A stretch of 14,778 bases of DNA from Chloroflexia bacterium (GCA_013696525.1 JACCYK010000466.1:1-14778), one strand, 5' to 3'; counted from the stretch's first letter, positions 1 to 7,018 are shown. Notes: generated by a model from the sequence alone, not told the origin. Translations and numbers: made by a program.

Positions 1-26
1 AGTCCCGCATCCGTGGAAGCGGGACT
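1..26 (-). terminator. Hairpin downstream of the protease gene
   Basis: AGTCCCGC (1-8) and GCGGGACT (19-26) are perfectly complementary, giving an 8-bp stem with a 10-base loop. It lies 16 bases beyond the stop of the minus-strand protease gene, where a transcription terminator is expected. The window edge cuts off any following T tract, so intrinsic termination cannot be confirmed. Confidence 0.5.
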
Positions 27-42
27 CGGCCACGTCTTGGGG

Positions 43-1302
43 TTAAGGGTCCCGCTCGCCGAGGGTGATCTCGACCTGAAACTCATCGTTGCCGCGGATC
101 AGCGTCACCGGCACGGTATCGCCCGGCTCGAACTGAAAGAGCACTTCGGAGAAGCTGCGTTCGGCGTCGATCGCCTCGTCACCGAGCGCGGTCACGATGT
201 CGCCGCTCTCGATCCCCGCCTGGTCAGCCGGTGTCCCCGGCTCGACCTCGATCAAAAAGGCGCCATAGTCGACCGGCAAGTCGAACTCGGCGGCCAGCTC
301 GGGCGAGATTTCTCCCGGCGTGGCCCCGAAGTAGGGATAGATGGCCCGGCCGTATTCGATCAGTTGCGAGGCGATCCGGGCCACGCTATTGGACGGGATG
401 GCGAAGAACAATCCCTGGACCGGCGCTCCATCCGGCGACACCGGGATCCCCAGCGTGTTGACGCCGACCACGTTGCCCGCCAGGTCAAACAGCGGCCCAC
501 CCGAGTTGCCAGGGTTGATCGCCGCGTTGTGCTGGATCAGGTTGTTGTATTCGGCCAACCCCACCGAACCCGACTGCCGCGGAAAGTCCCGGTTCAAGGC
601 GCTGATGATGCCGTCGGTGACGGTGCCGGTGAACTCGCCGAGCGGCGAGCCAATCGCCAGGATCGGCTGCCCGACTTGCAAGGACTCGGAATCGCCAAAC
701 TCGACCACCGCCGGCAGCTCACCATCGACCCGCACCACCGCCAGATCACTCAGGCGATCGGTACCCACCAACTCGGCCGGGCGCTTCTCGCCATCGGAGA
801 AGATCACCTCGAGCCGGTCGCCGCCCGCCACGACATGCTGGTTGGTCACGATATGGCCCTGCTCGTCGATGACGAAGCCGGTCCCCCGGCCCGCTTGCTG
901 CACGCCGCCCTCGCCAAAGGGCCCGGTTGACACCCCGTTGATGACCGTGACCACGGCCGGCCAGACTTCATCGACCACATCGACGGCCGACATCGGCACC
1001 AGGGCGCTGGCATCGGGCGCCGAACGAGCGCCGGTGCTACTGGCCCGCTCGTCGCCTTCAACCGGATCATTCGTCTGTAGCTGAAGGCTGGGCGGCGTCG
1101 CTGGATCGTCCGGACGCGCCGTCACGGCGGGAGCCGCCGTGGACGGCCTCGTCGCCGGGGCGGGATCGACCGTGGGACGCACGGGCCCAGCGCCGGTCGG
1201 CCCCGTCGCCGTGGGTGGTGGCGGCTCGAGCGTCAGCGAGCCGCACCCGGCCAAGACAAGGATGAAGAGCATCGCTCCGAAGAGCGCGATGTGCTTAGCC
1301 AT
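43..1302 (-). CDS. HtrA/DegP-type serine protease, lipoprotein with PDZ domain
   Basis: Predicted 419-residue extracytoplasmic serine protease of the S1C (HtrA/DegP/DegQ) family, which handles misfolded exported proteins. A hydrophobic N-terminus ends in a lipobox, LAGC with Cys20, so membrane anchoring by lipid is likely. A Pro/Thr/Ala-rich linker of about 80 residues follows. The protease domain has the complete triad: His156 in TNQHVV, Asp186 in LSDLAVV and Ser267 in NPGNSGGPLF. One PDZ domain fills about residues 325-415 (GTPADQAGIESGDIV). One PDZ rather than two fits the DegS/HtrA-like group common in Gram-positive and Chloroflexota genomes. The ATG at 1302 is chosen because it is followed by the signal sequence and has GAAGGA 12 bases upstream. 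An in-frame ATG at 1323 lacks a ribosome site, and the open frame running back to 2067 is read-through opposite the repeat gene. The gene is divergent from the secreted repeat protein. Confidence 0.93.
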   Translation of the reverse strand: MAKHIALFGAMLFILVLAGCGSLTLEPPPPTATGPTGAGPVRPTVDPAPATRPSTAAPAVTARPDDPATPPSLQLQTNDPVEGDERASSTGARSAPDASALVPMSAVDVVDEVWPAVVTVINGVSTGPFGEGGVQQAGRGTGFVIDEQGHIVTNQHVVAGGDRLEVIFSDGEKRPAELVGTDRLSDLAVVRVDGELPAVVEFGDSESLQVGQPILAIGSPLGEFTGTVTDGIISALNRDFPRQSGSVGLAEYNNLIQHNAAINPGNSGGPLFDLAGNVVGVNTLGIPVSPDGAPVQGLFFAIPSNSVARIASQLIEYGRAIYPYFGATPGEISPELAAEFDLPVDYGAFLIEVEPGTPADQAGIESGDIVTALGDEAIDAERSFSEVLFQFEPGDTVPVTLIRGNDEFQVEITLGERDP

Positions 1303-1507
1303 CGACAGGGGACGTCCTTCCATAAGTGCGCGAAACGGACGGCAGTTCGAGCGCGAATCTTTGATGATGCGTCGTCCTGACGATACCAACGTCGATCGCA
1401 ACGTGACCCGCTGGCACTCGAACTGCGTAAGACGACGGAACGACTCACCCACGCTGCACGTTCTAATTGTGGGAAGGGTACTTGAACAACACTGCAAGGA
1501 GGCCCAA
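1303..1507. promoter_or_regulatory. Divergent intergenic region
   Basis: This 205-base gap separates two divergent genes for exported proteins, so it must hold promoters in both directions unless transcription enters from elsewhere. No convincing sigma-70 promoter was found for the minus-strand protease. On the + strand, GGAAC (1437-1441), 17 bases, then CGTT (1459-1462) resembles the -35/-10 pattern of ECF sigma factors. ECF promoters are often used for envelope-stress genes, but the match is short and could be chance. Confidence 0.3.
1496..1502 (+). promoter_or_regulatory. Strong ribosome binding site fixing the GTG start at 1508
   Basis: AAGGAGG is a full Shine-Dalgarno match five bases before GTG at 1508. 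It settles the start of the repeat protein. The longer open frame back to 1139 runs opposite the protease gene and has no comparable site. Confidence 0.8.
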
Positions 1508-3118
1508 GTGACTCGCCCGTACCAGCAACGAACAGGACCAACCCGACAACCGGGTTCGGCGCGGATCGCGCTCAGATCACTGACCACGAGCCTGCTCCTG
1601 GGAGGTCTCTTGGCATCCGGCATGCCAGCGGCCGCCGACACGGGGAGCAGCGGCGCCTGCGGCTGTCCCACGACCCGGCAGGCCGACCAAAACCCCGGTG
1701 CCGGCCGCGCCGTCATCAACGAGGAGTTGAGCGAAGGGGACGATGTCGTTGTCGAGTTCATCCCCAGTGATCTCCCCGCCGGGCCCCGGAAAGATCGCGC
1801 CCCGGTGCCGGCGTTCGGGGATACCGCCGTGTCCGGCGGCGACGTCGAGAACACCACCTCGATCGCGGTCGACGCCTCGGGCGGTGACGCCGACGCCGAT
1901 GCCGGTGGCGGCGATCTCAACCTCGTCGAGGTCGTCACCCGCGGACAGGGCGACGTGGATGCCGATGCCGGCTCCGGCGGCACGGCGGACGCGGACGCCT
2001 CCGGCGGCGTGGTCGTGATTGGCAACGTCAACAGTGGCAACAACCAGGGATCCGAGATCGAGGTCAACCAATTTTCGACCGGCCGGCTCGTCTGCTACCT
2101 GCCTAGCGGCAAAGCGCTAGTCGAAGTCCCGGCCCGGTACTCGTTGCCAGCGGGCAATGTCGAGGTTGATGCCGGGTCGGTCTCGAACGAGACGACGATC
2201 GCGGTCGACGCCTCCGGCGGTGAAGCCGAGGCGGATGCCAGCGGCGGCGATGGCAACATCGTCATCGTCAGCGGCCGTGGGAACACGAACGCCAGCGCGG
2301 GCACCGGCGGCACCGCCGACGCCGACGCCAGCGGCGGCGCGGTCGTCATCGGCAACGTCAACACGGGTGGCAACCAGGGCAGCCAGGTGACGGTCGGCGG
2401 CAACGCCGGTGACGGCCAAGGCGACCGCGAGCTGACCCGCGAGGAGCGCCGCGCGGCGCGACAGGGCGGCTGTGTGCCGCCGCCATGCCAGGTGCCCGGC
2501 GCGGTCAACACCGTGGTCGAGGGCGGCGATGTCAGCAACACGACCGATATCGCGGTCGATGCCTCGGGCGGCGACGCTAGCGCCGATGCCAGCGGCGGCG
2601 ATGACAACCTCGTCCAGGTTGAGACCTCGGGCCAAAATGTGACCGTTGATGCCAGCGCCGGCACCGGCGGCACCGCTGGCGCCGATGCCTCCGGCGGCGT
2701 GGTCGAGATCGGCACCGTGCGTAGCGGCGGCAACACGGGGTCGGATATCCGCCTCAACAACGTCGCCGGCCGCCTGCTCTGCCTGTCCGGGAACGACTCG
2801 CTGCTGCTGGAGCTCGACTTCGGCTTTGCCGACGACACCTCGCGCCGGGGTCGACCGGACCGGGAGGTCACCGGCGGCACGGTGACAAACGAGACCGAGA
2901 TCTCGGTCAGTGCCGCTGGCGGTGAGGCCGAGGCGGATGCCAGCGGCGGCGACGGAAACATCGTCATCACCGGCGGCCGCGGCAACACGGACGCCAGCGC
3001 CGGCAGCGGCGGCACCGCCGACGCCGACGCCAGCGGCGGCACCATTGTCATCGGTGATGTCAACAGCGGCGGCAACCGCGGCAACGACATCGACGATGAC
3101 GACGATGATGATGATTAG
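1508..3118 (+). CDS. Secreted Asp/Ala/Gly-rich repeat protein with poly-Asp tail
   Basis: Predicted 536-residue exported protein of unknown function. A Sec-type signal is visible: basic N-terminus, hydrophobic stretch at about residues 25-37, and an AAA/D cleavage site near residue 43. The mature part holds four modules at about residues 112-212, 217-297, 340-442 and 456-528. Each contains an NxT(x)I(A/S)V strand, an xADASGGD turn, a hydrophobic strand, GGTADADASGG and an IGxVxSGGNxGS ending. Modules 1 and 3 share a tail with RL(V/L)C; modules 2 and 4 share EAEADASGGDGNIVI, so the order is A-B-A-B. Alternating Asp-Ala suggests beta strands with one acidic face, perhaps a calcium-dependent solenoid or surface fibre; that is inference. 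The protein ends in eight consecutive Asp. Five or more Cys lie outside the repeat cores. No sortase motif or C-terminal membrane helix is seen. It is divergent from an HtrA-like protease. Confidence 0.85.
   Translation: MTRPYQQRTGPTRQPGSARIALRSLTTSLLLGGLLASGMPAAADTGSSGACGCPTTRQADQNPGAGRAVINEELSEGDDVVVEFIPSDLPAGPRKDRAPVPAFGDTAVSGGDVENTTSIAVDASGGDADADAGGGDLNLVEVVTRGQGDVDADAGSGGTADADASGGVVVIGNVNSGNNQGSEIEVNQFSTGRLVCYLPSGKALVEVPARYSLPAGNVEVDAGSVSNETTIAVDASGGEAEADASGGDGNIVIVSGRGNTNASAGTGGTADADASGGAVVIGNVNTGGNQGSQVTVGGNAGDGQGDRELTREERRAARQGGCVPPPCQVPGAVNTVVEGGDVSNTTDIAVDASGGDASADASGGDDNLVQVETSGQNVTVDASAGTGGTAGADASGGVVEIGTVRSGGNTGSDIRLNNVAGRLLCLSGNDSLLLELDFGFADDTSRRGRPDREVTGGTVTNETEISVSAAGGEAEADASGGDGNIVITGGRGNTDASAGSGGTADADASGGTIVIGDVNSGGNRGNDIDDDDDDDD
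1841..3091 (+). repeat. Four imperfect coding repeats in A-B-A-B order
   Basis: Units at about 1841-2143 (A1), 2156-2398 (B1), 2525-2833 (A2) and 2873-3091 (B2) encode the modules of the repeat protein. B1 and B2 remain close at DNA level, for example around GCCGACGCCGACGCCAGCGG in both. A1/A2 share the RLxC tail that B units lack. This pattern points to duplication of an A-B pair after an older A/B duplication. It also produces long spurious open frames on the minus strand. Confidence 0.8.
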
Positions 3119-3154
3119 GCGGTAGACCCTCGAACGAGTCACACCGTAGGATTC

Positions 3155-3180
3155 CAGGGGCGGGCACATGCCCGCCCCTG
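3155..3180 (+). terminator. Strong hairpin after the repeat gene
   Basis: CAGGGGCGGGC (3155-3165) pairs perfectly with GCCCGCCCCTG (3170-3180) around the loop ACAT, an 11-bp GC-rich stem. It begins 36 bases after the repeat gene stop and ends before the methyltransferase ribosome site. There is no T run after it, so it may be a non-canonical terminator or an RNA 3'-end stabiliser. Confidence 0.6.
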
Positions 3181-3229
3181 ATCCGTGTGGCCGCGGAACA
3201 GGACGGGCCGAAACCGGAGGGGGTTCGAG

Positions 3230-3976
3230 GTGGGCAAACCGACCGCGTACGACCAGTTCTTGGCCGGGATGCGCGACGTGTGGTCAGCTCGGGCCGAAGA
3301 ATGGGACATCAGGGCGGAGGCGAACCGGACGGCCCCCGACCGCCGGGCCGACCTCGACCGCACCTCGGCCGCGCTTCGGTTGGAGCCCGGTTCGAGAATG
3401 CTCGATGCTGGCTGCGGCACCGGGCAGTTCGCGCTCGAGTTTGCCGCCCGCGGCTGCATCGTGACGGCGATTGATGTCACCCCCGCCATGATCGAGCGAG
3501 CCCGCGCCCACGGCACCGAGCGCCAGCTCGAGGTCGAATGGCGCGTTGGCGATCTCTCCACCCTGGCCGACCCGGCGGCGAGCTACGACGCGATCCTGGC
3601 GCGGGTCTCGCTCCAATTCGTGCCCAACCCGTGGACCGCGCTGCAGGAGCTGCGCCGGGTGATCCGGCCCGGCGGGCGCCTGTACGTCAGCGTGCCCGGG
3701 GCGCTGTCCCCGATCTATCGCGACCGCTGGCGCCGGTTCGCCTTCCCCGATGAGGTCCTGCCCAATGGCATCATGCCTTGGGAGCTGGAAACCCTGCTCC
3801 AAAACGATGGCTGGACGGTGCTTGACGGTTGGGGTGAGTTTGGCACCGACATGCGCGGCAACCAGAACGCGCTCTCGGCTGATGACGTGGGTTCGCTCGA
3901 TCTCCGGCTGCAACAGGCGGCGGCGACCATCTGGACCGTCGTCGCCCGCCCGAGCGATCCGGCCGCGACCGCGTAG
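3230..3976 (+). CDS. Class I SAM-dependent methyltransferase
   Basis: Predicted 248-residue cytosolic methyltransferase of the Rossmann-fold (class I, Methyltransf_11/25) type. Motif I is MLDAGCGTGQF with the D59-x-G-x-G-x-G65 pattern that binds S-adenosylmethionine. An acidic residue follows strand 2 (TAIDVTPAMIERA), motif IV-like sequence is SYDAILARVSLQFVPNP, and a post-motif RPGGRLYVSVPG follows. The substrate cannot be told from the sequence; relatives act on small molecules such as quinones, lipids or amines. GTG at 3230 is chosen because GGAGG sits nine bases upstream (3216-3220); an in-frame GTG at 3185 has no such site and falls just after the terminator hairpin. The gene seems to stand alone between two hairpins. 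Confidence 0.85.
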   Translation: MGKPTAYDQFLAGMRDVWSARAEEWDIRAEANRTAPDRRADLDRTSAALRLEPGSRMLDAGCGTGQFALEFAARGCIVTAIDVTPAMIERARAHGTERQLEVEWRVGDLSTLADPAASYDAILARVSLQFVPNPWTALQELRRVIRPGGRLYVSVPGALSPIYRDRWRRFAFPDEVLPNGIMPWELETLLQNDGWTVLDGWGEFGTDMRGNQNALSADDVGSLDLRLQQAAATIWTVVARPSDPAATA

Positions 3977-3997
3977 AATGGCGGCATCGCCCCCATT
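3977..3997. terminator. Imperfect 21-base palindrome right after the methyltransferase stop
   Basis: AATGG-C-GGC-ATC-GCC-C-CCATT forms a hairpin with a 5-bp and a 3-bp stem separated by one C/C mismatch and a three-base loop. It starts directly after the TAG at 3974-3976. Position suggests a weak terminator or attenuator; a protein-binding operator is also possible. There is no T tract. Confidence 0.35.
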
Positions 3998-4023
3998 GGC
4001 GGGTGAGGAAGGATGCCCAGAGG

Positions 4024-5118
4024 ATGCTGGATCGCCGTCAGACCGCGGAGACTTCGGGACGACAGTGGAGACACGCCGGGTGGCCGGCGACGCTGTCCCT
4101 CATTTTGGTCGTCAGCGTTGGCGTTGTCGCCGCCCTGGTCAGCCATGCCGGACGGCAATCCTCGGCGGGTTTCGGTCAGGAAACGAGTCCCACCGGAACC
4201 AGCCGGAACGATCCCGTCCCCCTTGGCCAGGCGGCGATCGCCGGCCCCCTCCGGATCACCGTGAGCGACGTTTCGTCCGGGCCGGCCGCGGTCGAACGGG
4301 TGCTGGCGACCACGCCGAACAACCCGGCGCCGCGCCAGGATCACACCTTTGTCCTGACCTATGTCACGGTCGGCAACGAGGGCGAAACGCCGGTCTTTGT
4401 CAGCAACGACGATTTCGGCCTGACCGGCTCCTCCGGCATCGTCCACCGGTTCTTGATCGCCGAGCCGCCCGCGCCGGCCCTGTTCGCCACGATCGATCCC
4501 GGCGCCAGCGCCGAGGGCTGGCTCGTCTTCGAGGCACCAACCGCGGAGACCGAGCCGCTCCTCGTCTTTGACAGCCCGAGCTTCCCCGGCACCTGGGCCC
4601 GCCAAACGCTGACCCTGCTCGCCGGCGCCAGCATCCCGGACGCGGCCTCGCCCGCCGCCGCCCGGAGCGAGGTCGGATTGACGGCCGAGGCCCCAGCCGG
4701 CCTCAACACGGCGATCGTGAGCGGAACCTGGCAGGTCGAGCTGATCGATGTCGCGGTTGGGGCCGACGTTTTCGCCCTGGTCGACTACCGGACGGGCGCC
4801 CTCGGGATCGAGGACTCGAACAATGACTCACCGTGGCTGGCGCTGCGGGTGCGGGTCACCAACATCGGCACTGGCGGCGATCCGTCCTTCTTCCCGCCGA
4901 ATGCCTTCGCCCTGGCCGACGCCACCGGCGCCCCCTTGCTCGATTTCGTTACCCTGACCCCGCCCGTGCCCGATGCCAGCGGCGCCTACTACCCCGGCGC
5001 GTCACGCGACGGCTGGGTCGCCTTCGAGCTGCCCAACTACGACCCGTTCCTCATCATCTTCGACCCCTACGACGTGACAACCGAAAATCCAGATCCCCGC
5101 TACCTCACCTACCAGTGA
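4024..5118 (+). CDS. Membrane-anchored exported protein with two DUF4352-like domains
   Basis: Predicted 364-residue protein. A single hydrophobic segment at residues 21-41 (LSLILVVSVGVVAALV) acts as signal anchor, leaving the rest outside the cytoplasm. Two similar domains follow, about residues 62-190 and 208-362. Both begin with an Ala/Gly-rich strand leading into a (L/Q)xxxxDV segment, contain an extended YVTVGNEG or VRVTNIG strand, and end with PGAS(A/R)(E/D)GW(L/V)(V/A)FE followed by a LVFD or LIIFD strand. This is the layout of DUF4352 (telokin-like, immunoglobulin-like) domains, usually found in cell-surface lipoproteins; function unknown. ATG at 4024 has AGGAAGG 11 bases upstream; GTG at 4003 is an in-frame alternative. 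It lies 81 bases before the PmoC-like membrane gene and could belong to the same unit. Confidence 0.75.
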   Translation: MLDRRQTAETSGRQWRHAGWPATLSLILVVSVGVVAALVSHAGRQSSAGFGQETSPTGTSRNDPVPLGQAAIAGPLRITVSDVSSGPAAVERVLATTPNNPAPRQDHTFVLTYVTVGNEGETPVFVSNDDFGLTGSSGIVHRFLIAEPPAPALFATIDPGASAEGWLVFEAPTAETEPLLVFDSPSFPGTWARQTLTLLAGASIPDAASPAAARSEVGLTAEAPAGLNTAIVSGTWQVELIDVAVGADVFALVDYRTGALGIEDSNNDSPWLALRVRVTNIGTGGDPSFFPPNAFALADATGAPLLDFVTLTPPVPDASGAYYPGASRDGWVAFELPNYDPFLIIFDPYDVTTENPDPRYLTYQ

Positions 5119-5183
5119 GTGACGCGTCGCCCATGTCATGGCATTATTTATTGGCCGCGATCCGCTGCCGTGATCACACAAAA

Positions 5184-5190
5184 AGAGGAG
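5184..5190 (+). promoter_or_regulatory. Ribosome binding site fixing the GTG start at 5200
   Basis: AGAGGAG lies nine bases before GTG at 5200. It decides that start over the open frame reaching back to 5119, whose first residues are not hydrophobic or conserved-looking. Confidence 0.7.
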
Positions 5191-5199
5191 TCTCACGTC

Positions 5200-6360
5200 G
5201 TGGCTACATTGGTTGCTCGTCCGACCCGCTCGCCGGCCCGGTCGCCGGTGCTGGCCCACGACCGGTTCCGGGTCGTCGCCTCGATCCCGTTTCTGATCGG
5301 CATCTTGCTGTCGTTCCTCGGGTTTGCCTGGGACGTGCAGTGGCACAGCGATGTCGGGCCGGATACCTTCTTCACCGCGCCGCACCTCGTCCTCTATGCC
5401 GGCATCGCCATCGCCGGGCTCACCGCGCTCACCGTGGTCCTGGTGATCACTTTCCGCTATCGCGGGGTCACGGAGGGGACGGTTTCGGTGCTGGGCGGCC
5501 TGTTTCGCGGGCCCGCCGGGTATGTCATCGGCGGCATCGGGGCCGCGATGTTCCTTGCCTACGGGCTACTCGATCAGTGGTGGCACGGTATCTACGGGTT
5601 CGATGTCACGCTGGTGTCGCCGCCCCATGTCGGGCTGGTCCTGTCGGTCCTGATCAGCATGGTTGGCTGCCTCTGTACCTTCGCCGCCGAGGTCCGGCGG
5701 GCGGCTGACCAGGGGCGAAGCTGGATCGCCCCCGCGGTTGGCTTCGCGGCGGCCACCGCCTTGCTGACCGCCTTTGTCACCCCCAGCGCGATCGATGTGA
5801 TGCTCACCGTCGCCGCCGGCCTCGGCATCGATCCCGATCCCAACGGCACCCTCGCCCTGCTGTACGCTACTACCCTCTTGCTGGTCGCGGCGGTGCTGCG
5901 CCGGCCCGGCGCCGCCACGCTGGCGGCGCTGATGTTCACCATCCTCCGGATCGGGCTCTGGGACTTCGCGCCCTGGATCACCGTCGAGTACGCCGCCGCG
6001 GTCGGGCTGTTCGCGCGGGACAACACGCGGGGCGCCCCGATCATCCCGGGCATGCTCCCGGCGTATCTCCTCCTCGCCGGCATCGTCGTCGATCTCGTCC
6101 TGCTCGCCGGCCGCCGGTTCGGCTGGAATGTCTGGCTGACCGTTATCGCCGCCGGCGCCCTGACCCCCGCCGTCATCCAACTGACCGAGCCGGTGCCCGC
6201 GCTCTTTACGCGCCTGCCGGCGCTCTTCCCGCCCCTGGCCCCGCTGGCCAGGCTGGGCCACTTCTCACTCGTCCCATCGCCATCGGCGCCATCGGCGGCG
6301 TCCTCGGCTGGATCGTCGGCTATGTCTTGCGAAACCAGGAGCAACCGGCGCCGGCAATGA
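5200..6360 (+). CDS. PmoC/AmoC-like polytopic membrane protein, 3' end frameshifted
   Basis: Predicted integral membrane protein of 386 residues as read, with about nine hydrophobic helices. At the end of helix 1 and start of helix 2 it has Asp45, His49 and His62 in DVQWHSDVGPDTFFTAPH. The spacing D-x3-H-x12-H and the surrounding W, DT, F and T match my memory of the copper-site segment of PmoC/AmoC (D..WH.....DT.FT..H). A second copy, Asp125-x3-His129-x13-His143 (DQWWHGIYGFDVTLVSPPH), sits at the end of helix 3 and start of helix 4. A divergent membrane protein binding copper or another metal is therefore plausible; oxygenase activity is not shown. It is not a standard PmoC: no PmoA or PmoB gene lies alongside. 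The reading frame appears shifted near 6273-6275. In the neighbouring frame the protein would continue to 6392, gain a last helix and overlap the next gene by one base. Alternatives: an uncharacterised membrane family, or a copper transport protein. Confidence 0.75.
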   Translation: MATLVARPTRSPARSPVLAHDRFRVVASIPFLIGILLSFLGFAWDVQWHSDVGPDTFFTAPHLVLYAGIAIAGLTALTVVLVITFRYRGVTEGTVSVLGGLFRGPAGYVIGGIGAAMFLAYGLLDQWWHGIYGFDVTLVSPPHVGLVLSVLISMVGCLCTFAAEVRRAADQGRSWIAPAVGFAAATALLTAFVTPSAIDVMLTVAAGLGIDPDPNGTLALLYATTLLLVAAVLRRPGAATLAALMFTILRIGLWDFAPWITVEYAAAVGLFARDNTRGAPIIPGMLPAYLLLAGIVVDLVLLAGRRFGWNVWLTVIAAGALTPAVIQLTEPVPALFTRLPALFPPLAPLARLGHFSLVPSPSAPSAASSAGSSAMSCETRSNRRRQ

Positions 6361-6392
6361 TGGGGTTGGGTATCGCGCGCCAGGCTGCCTGA
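6271..6392 (+). other. Out-of-frame true 3' end of the PmoC-like gene
   Basis: After GTC at 6271-6273, the annotated frame turns into a Ser/Pro/Ala-rich tail ending at 6360. Read from ATC at 6276, the neighbouring frame gives IAIGAIGGVLGWIVGYVLRN, a clear membrane helix with a basic end, and runs to TGA at 6390-6392. That stop shares its A with the ATG of the next gene (TGATG). Adding one C to the CCC at 6273-6275 would join the frames as GTC-CCC-ATC. This is either a one-base assembly error or a real deletion; no standard -1 slippery heptamer is visible. Confidence 0.75.
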
Positions 6393-6925
6393 TGCGCCGT
6401 CTGCTGCTCGTCTCGCTACTGTTGACGATAGCCATGGCAACGTCACTCGCCAAGGCCCACGAAGCGGTGCCCTACCAGGAGCACATCATGGTCGGTCCGT
6501 ACCCGGTCGAGGTCTGGGTCAGCGACTGGCCGATCGCGGCCGAGCGGTCGGTGGACTTCACGTTCAATCCGGCGGGCGGCATCCAGGACAAGACCGGCAC
6601 CATCTCCTTCATCCAGCCAGACGGCGACCTGTACTTCGAGGCGCCGCTGCCGCGCCATCCTCGCAACCGCGCGGTCTGGGGCATCGATCTGATCGCGCTG
6701 CCAGCGTCCGGCCCGTGGACCATCCAGCTCACCATCGACGGCCCGGACGGCGCCGGTAGCGGCGCCTTCGGCCCAATGAACCTGACCGAACAACCCGGCC
6801 CGCCGCCGGTCGTCAGTTGGATCGCCGGCGTCCTGCCGCCGCTCCTGTTCCTGGGCTGGCTCCTCGTCTCGAGCCTCCGGCGATTCCATGCCGCCTCACG
6901 CCGCCTCGCATGGTCTTGGCCGTAG
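6392..6925 (+). CDS. Exported, C-terminally anchored protein with N-terminal histidine after cleavage
   Basis: Predicted 177-residue protein. Residues 1-22 form a clear signal peptide ending AKA, so the mature chain should begin His23-Glu24. A beta-sandwich-like domain follows (GPYPVEVWVSDWPI, FTFNPAGG, then GPWTIQLTIDGPDGAGSGAFGP), and a single helix at about 141-161 anchors it, followed by a basic tail. Other histidines are at 31 and 89. An N-terminal His in a secreted beta domain is known in CopC and in PmoB, where it helps bind copper; the general look also recalls YtkA/CopC-like proteins. I infer a copper-binding partner of the PmoC-like protein. Start ATG at 6392 has no clear ribosome site, which fits translational coupling to the restored upstream stop. 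Function not established. Confidence 0.75.
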   Translation: MRRLLLVSLLLTIAMATSLAKAHEAVPYQEHIMVGPYPVEVWVSDWPIAAERSVDFTFNPAGGIQDKTGTISFIQPDGDLYFEAPLPRHPRNRAVWGIDLIALPASGPWTIQLTIDGPDGAGSGAFGPMNLTEQPGPPPVVSWIAGVLPPLLFLGWLLVSSLRRFHAASRRLAWSWP

Positions 6926-7018
6926 TCCGCGGGGCATGGCGCGAGTCCTTTTTCAGCGGCTACACTGACCATATCATCTGCATGTTGCGCCCGTTCCAGA
7001 CACGCTCTTGTGCGAAAT

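Noticed and set aside
1139..1507. Upstream extension of the repeat protein frame
   Set aside because: It overlaps the protease start on the other strand and is not export-like; the ribosome site at 1496 fixes the start at 1508.
1303..2067. N-terminal extension of the protease frame by 255 residues
   Set aside because: It runs opposite the repeat gene, is Pro/Ser/Ala-rich low complexity, and precedes a proper signal peptide at 1302.
1841..3091. CRISPR or satellite array
   Set aside because: Repeat units are long, imperfect, in frame and encode protein modules; there are no uniform short repeats with unique spacers.
2095..3169. Two long minus-strand open frames of 331 and 350 codons
   Set aside because: They mirror the repeats of the + strand gene, show only Ala/Val/Ser/Pro-rich low complexity, and the + strand gene has signal peptide and ribosome site.
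4833..5708. 291-codon + strand frame across the DUF4352-like and PmoC-like genes
   Set aside because: Arg-rich nonsense composition, and both genes in the other frames have coherent domains and ribosome sites.
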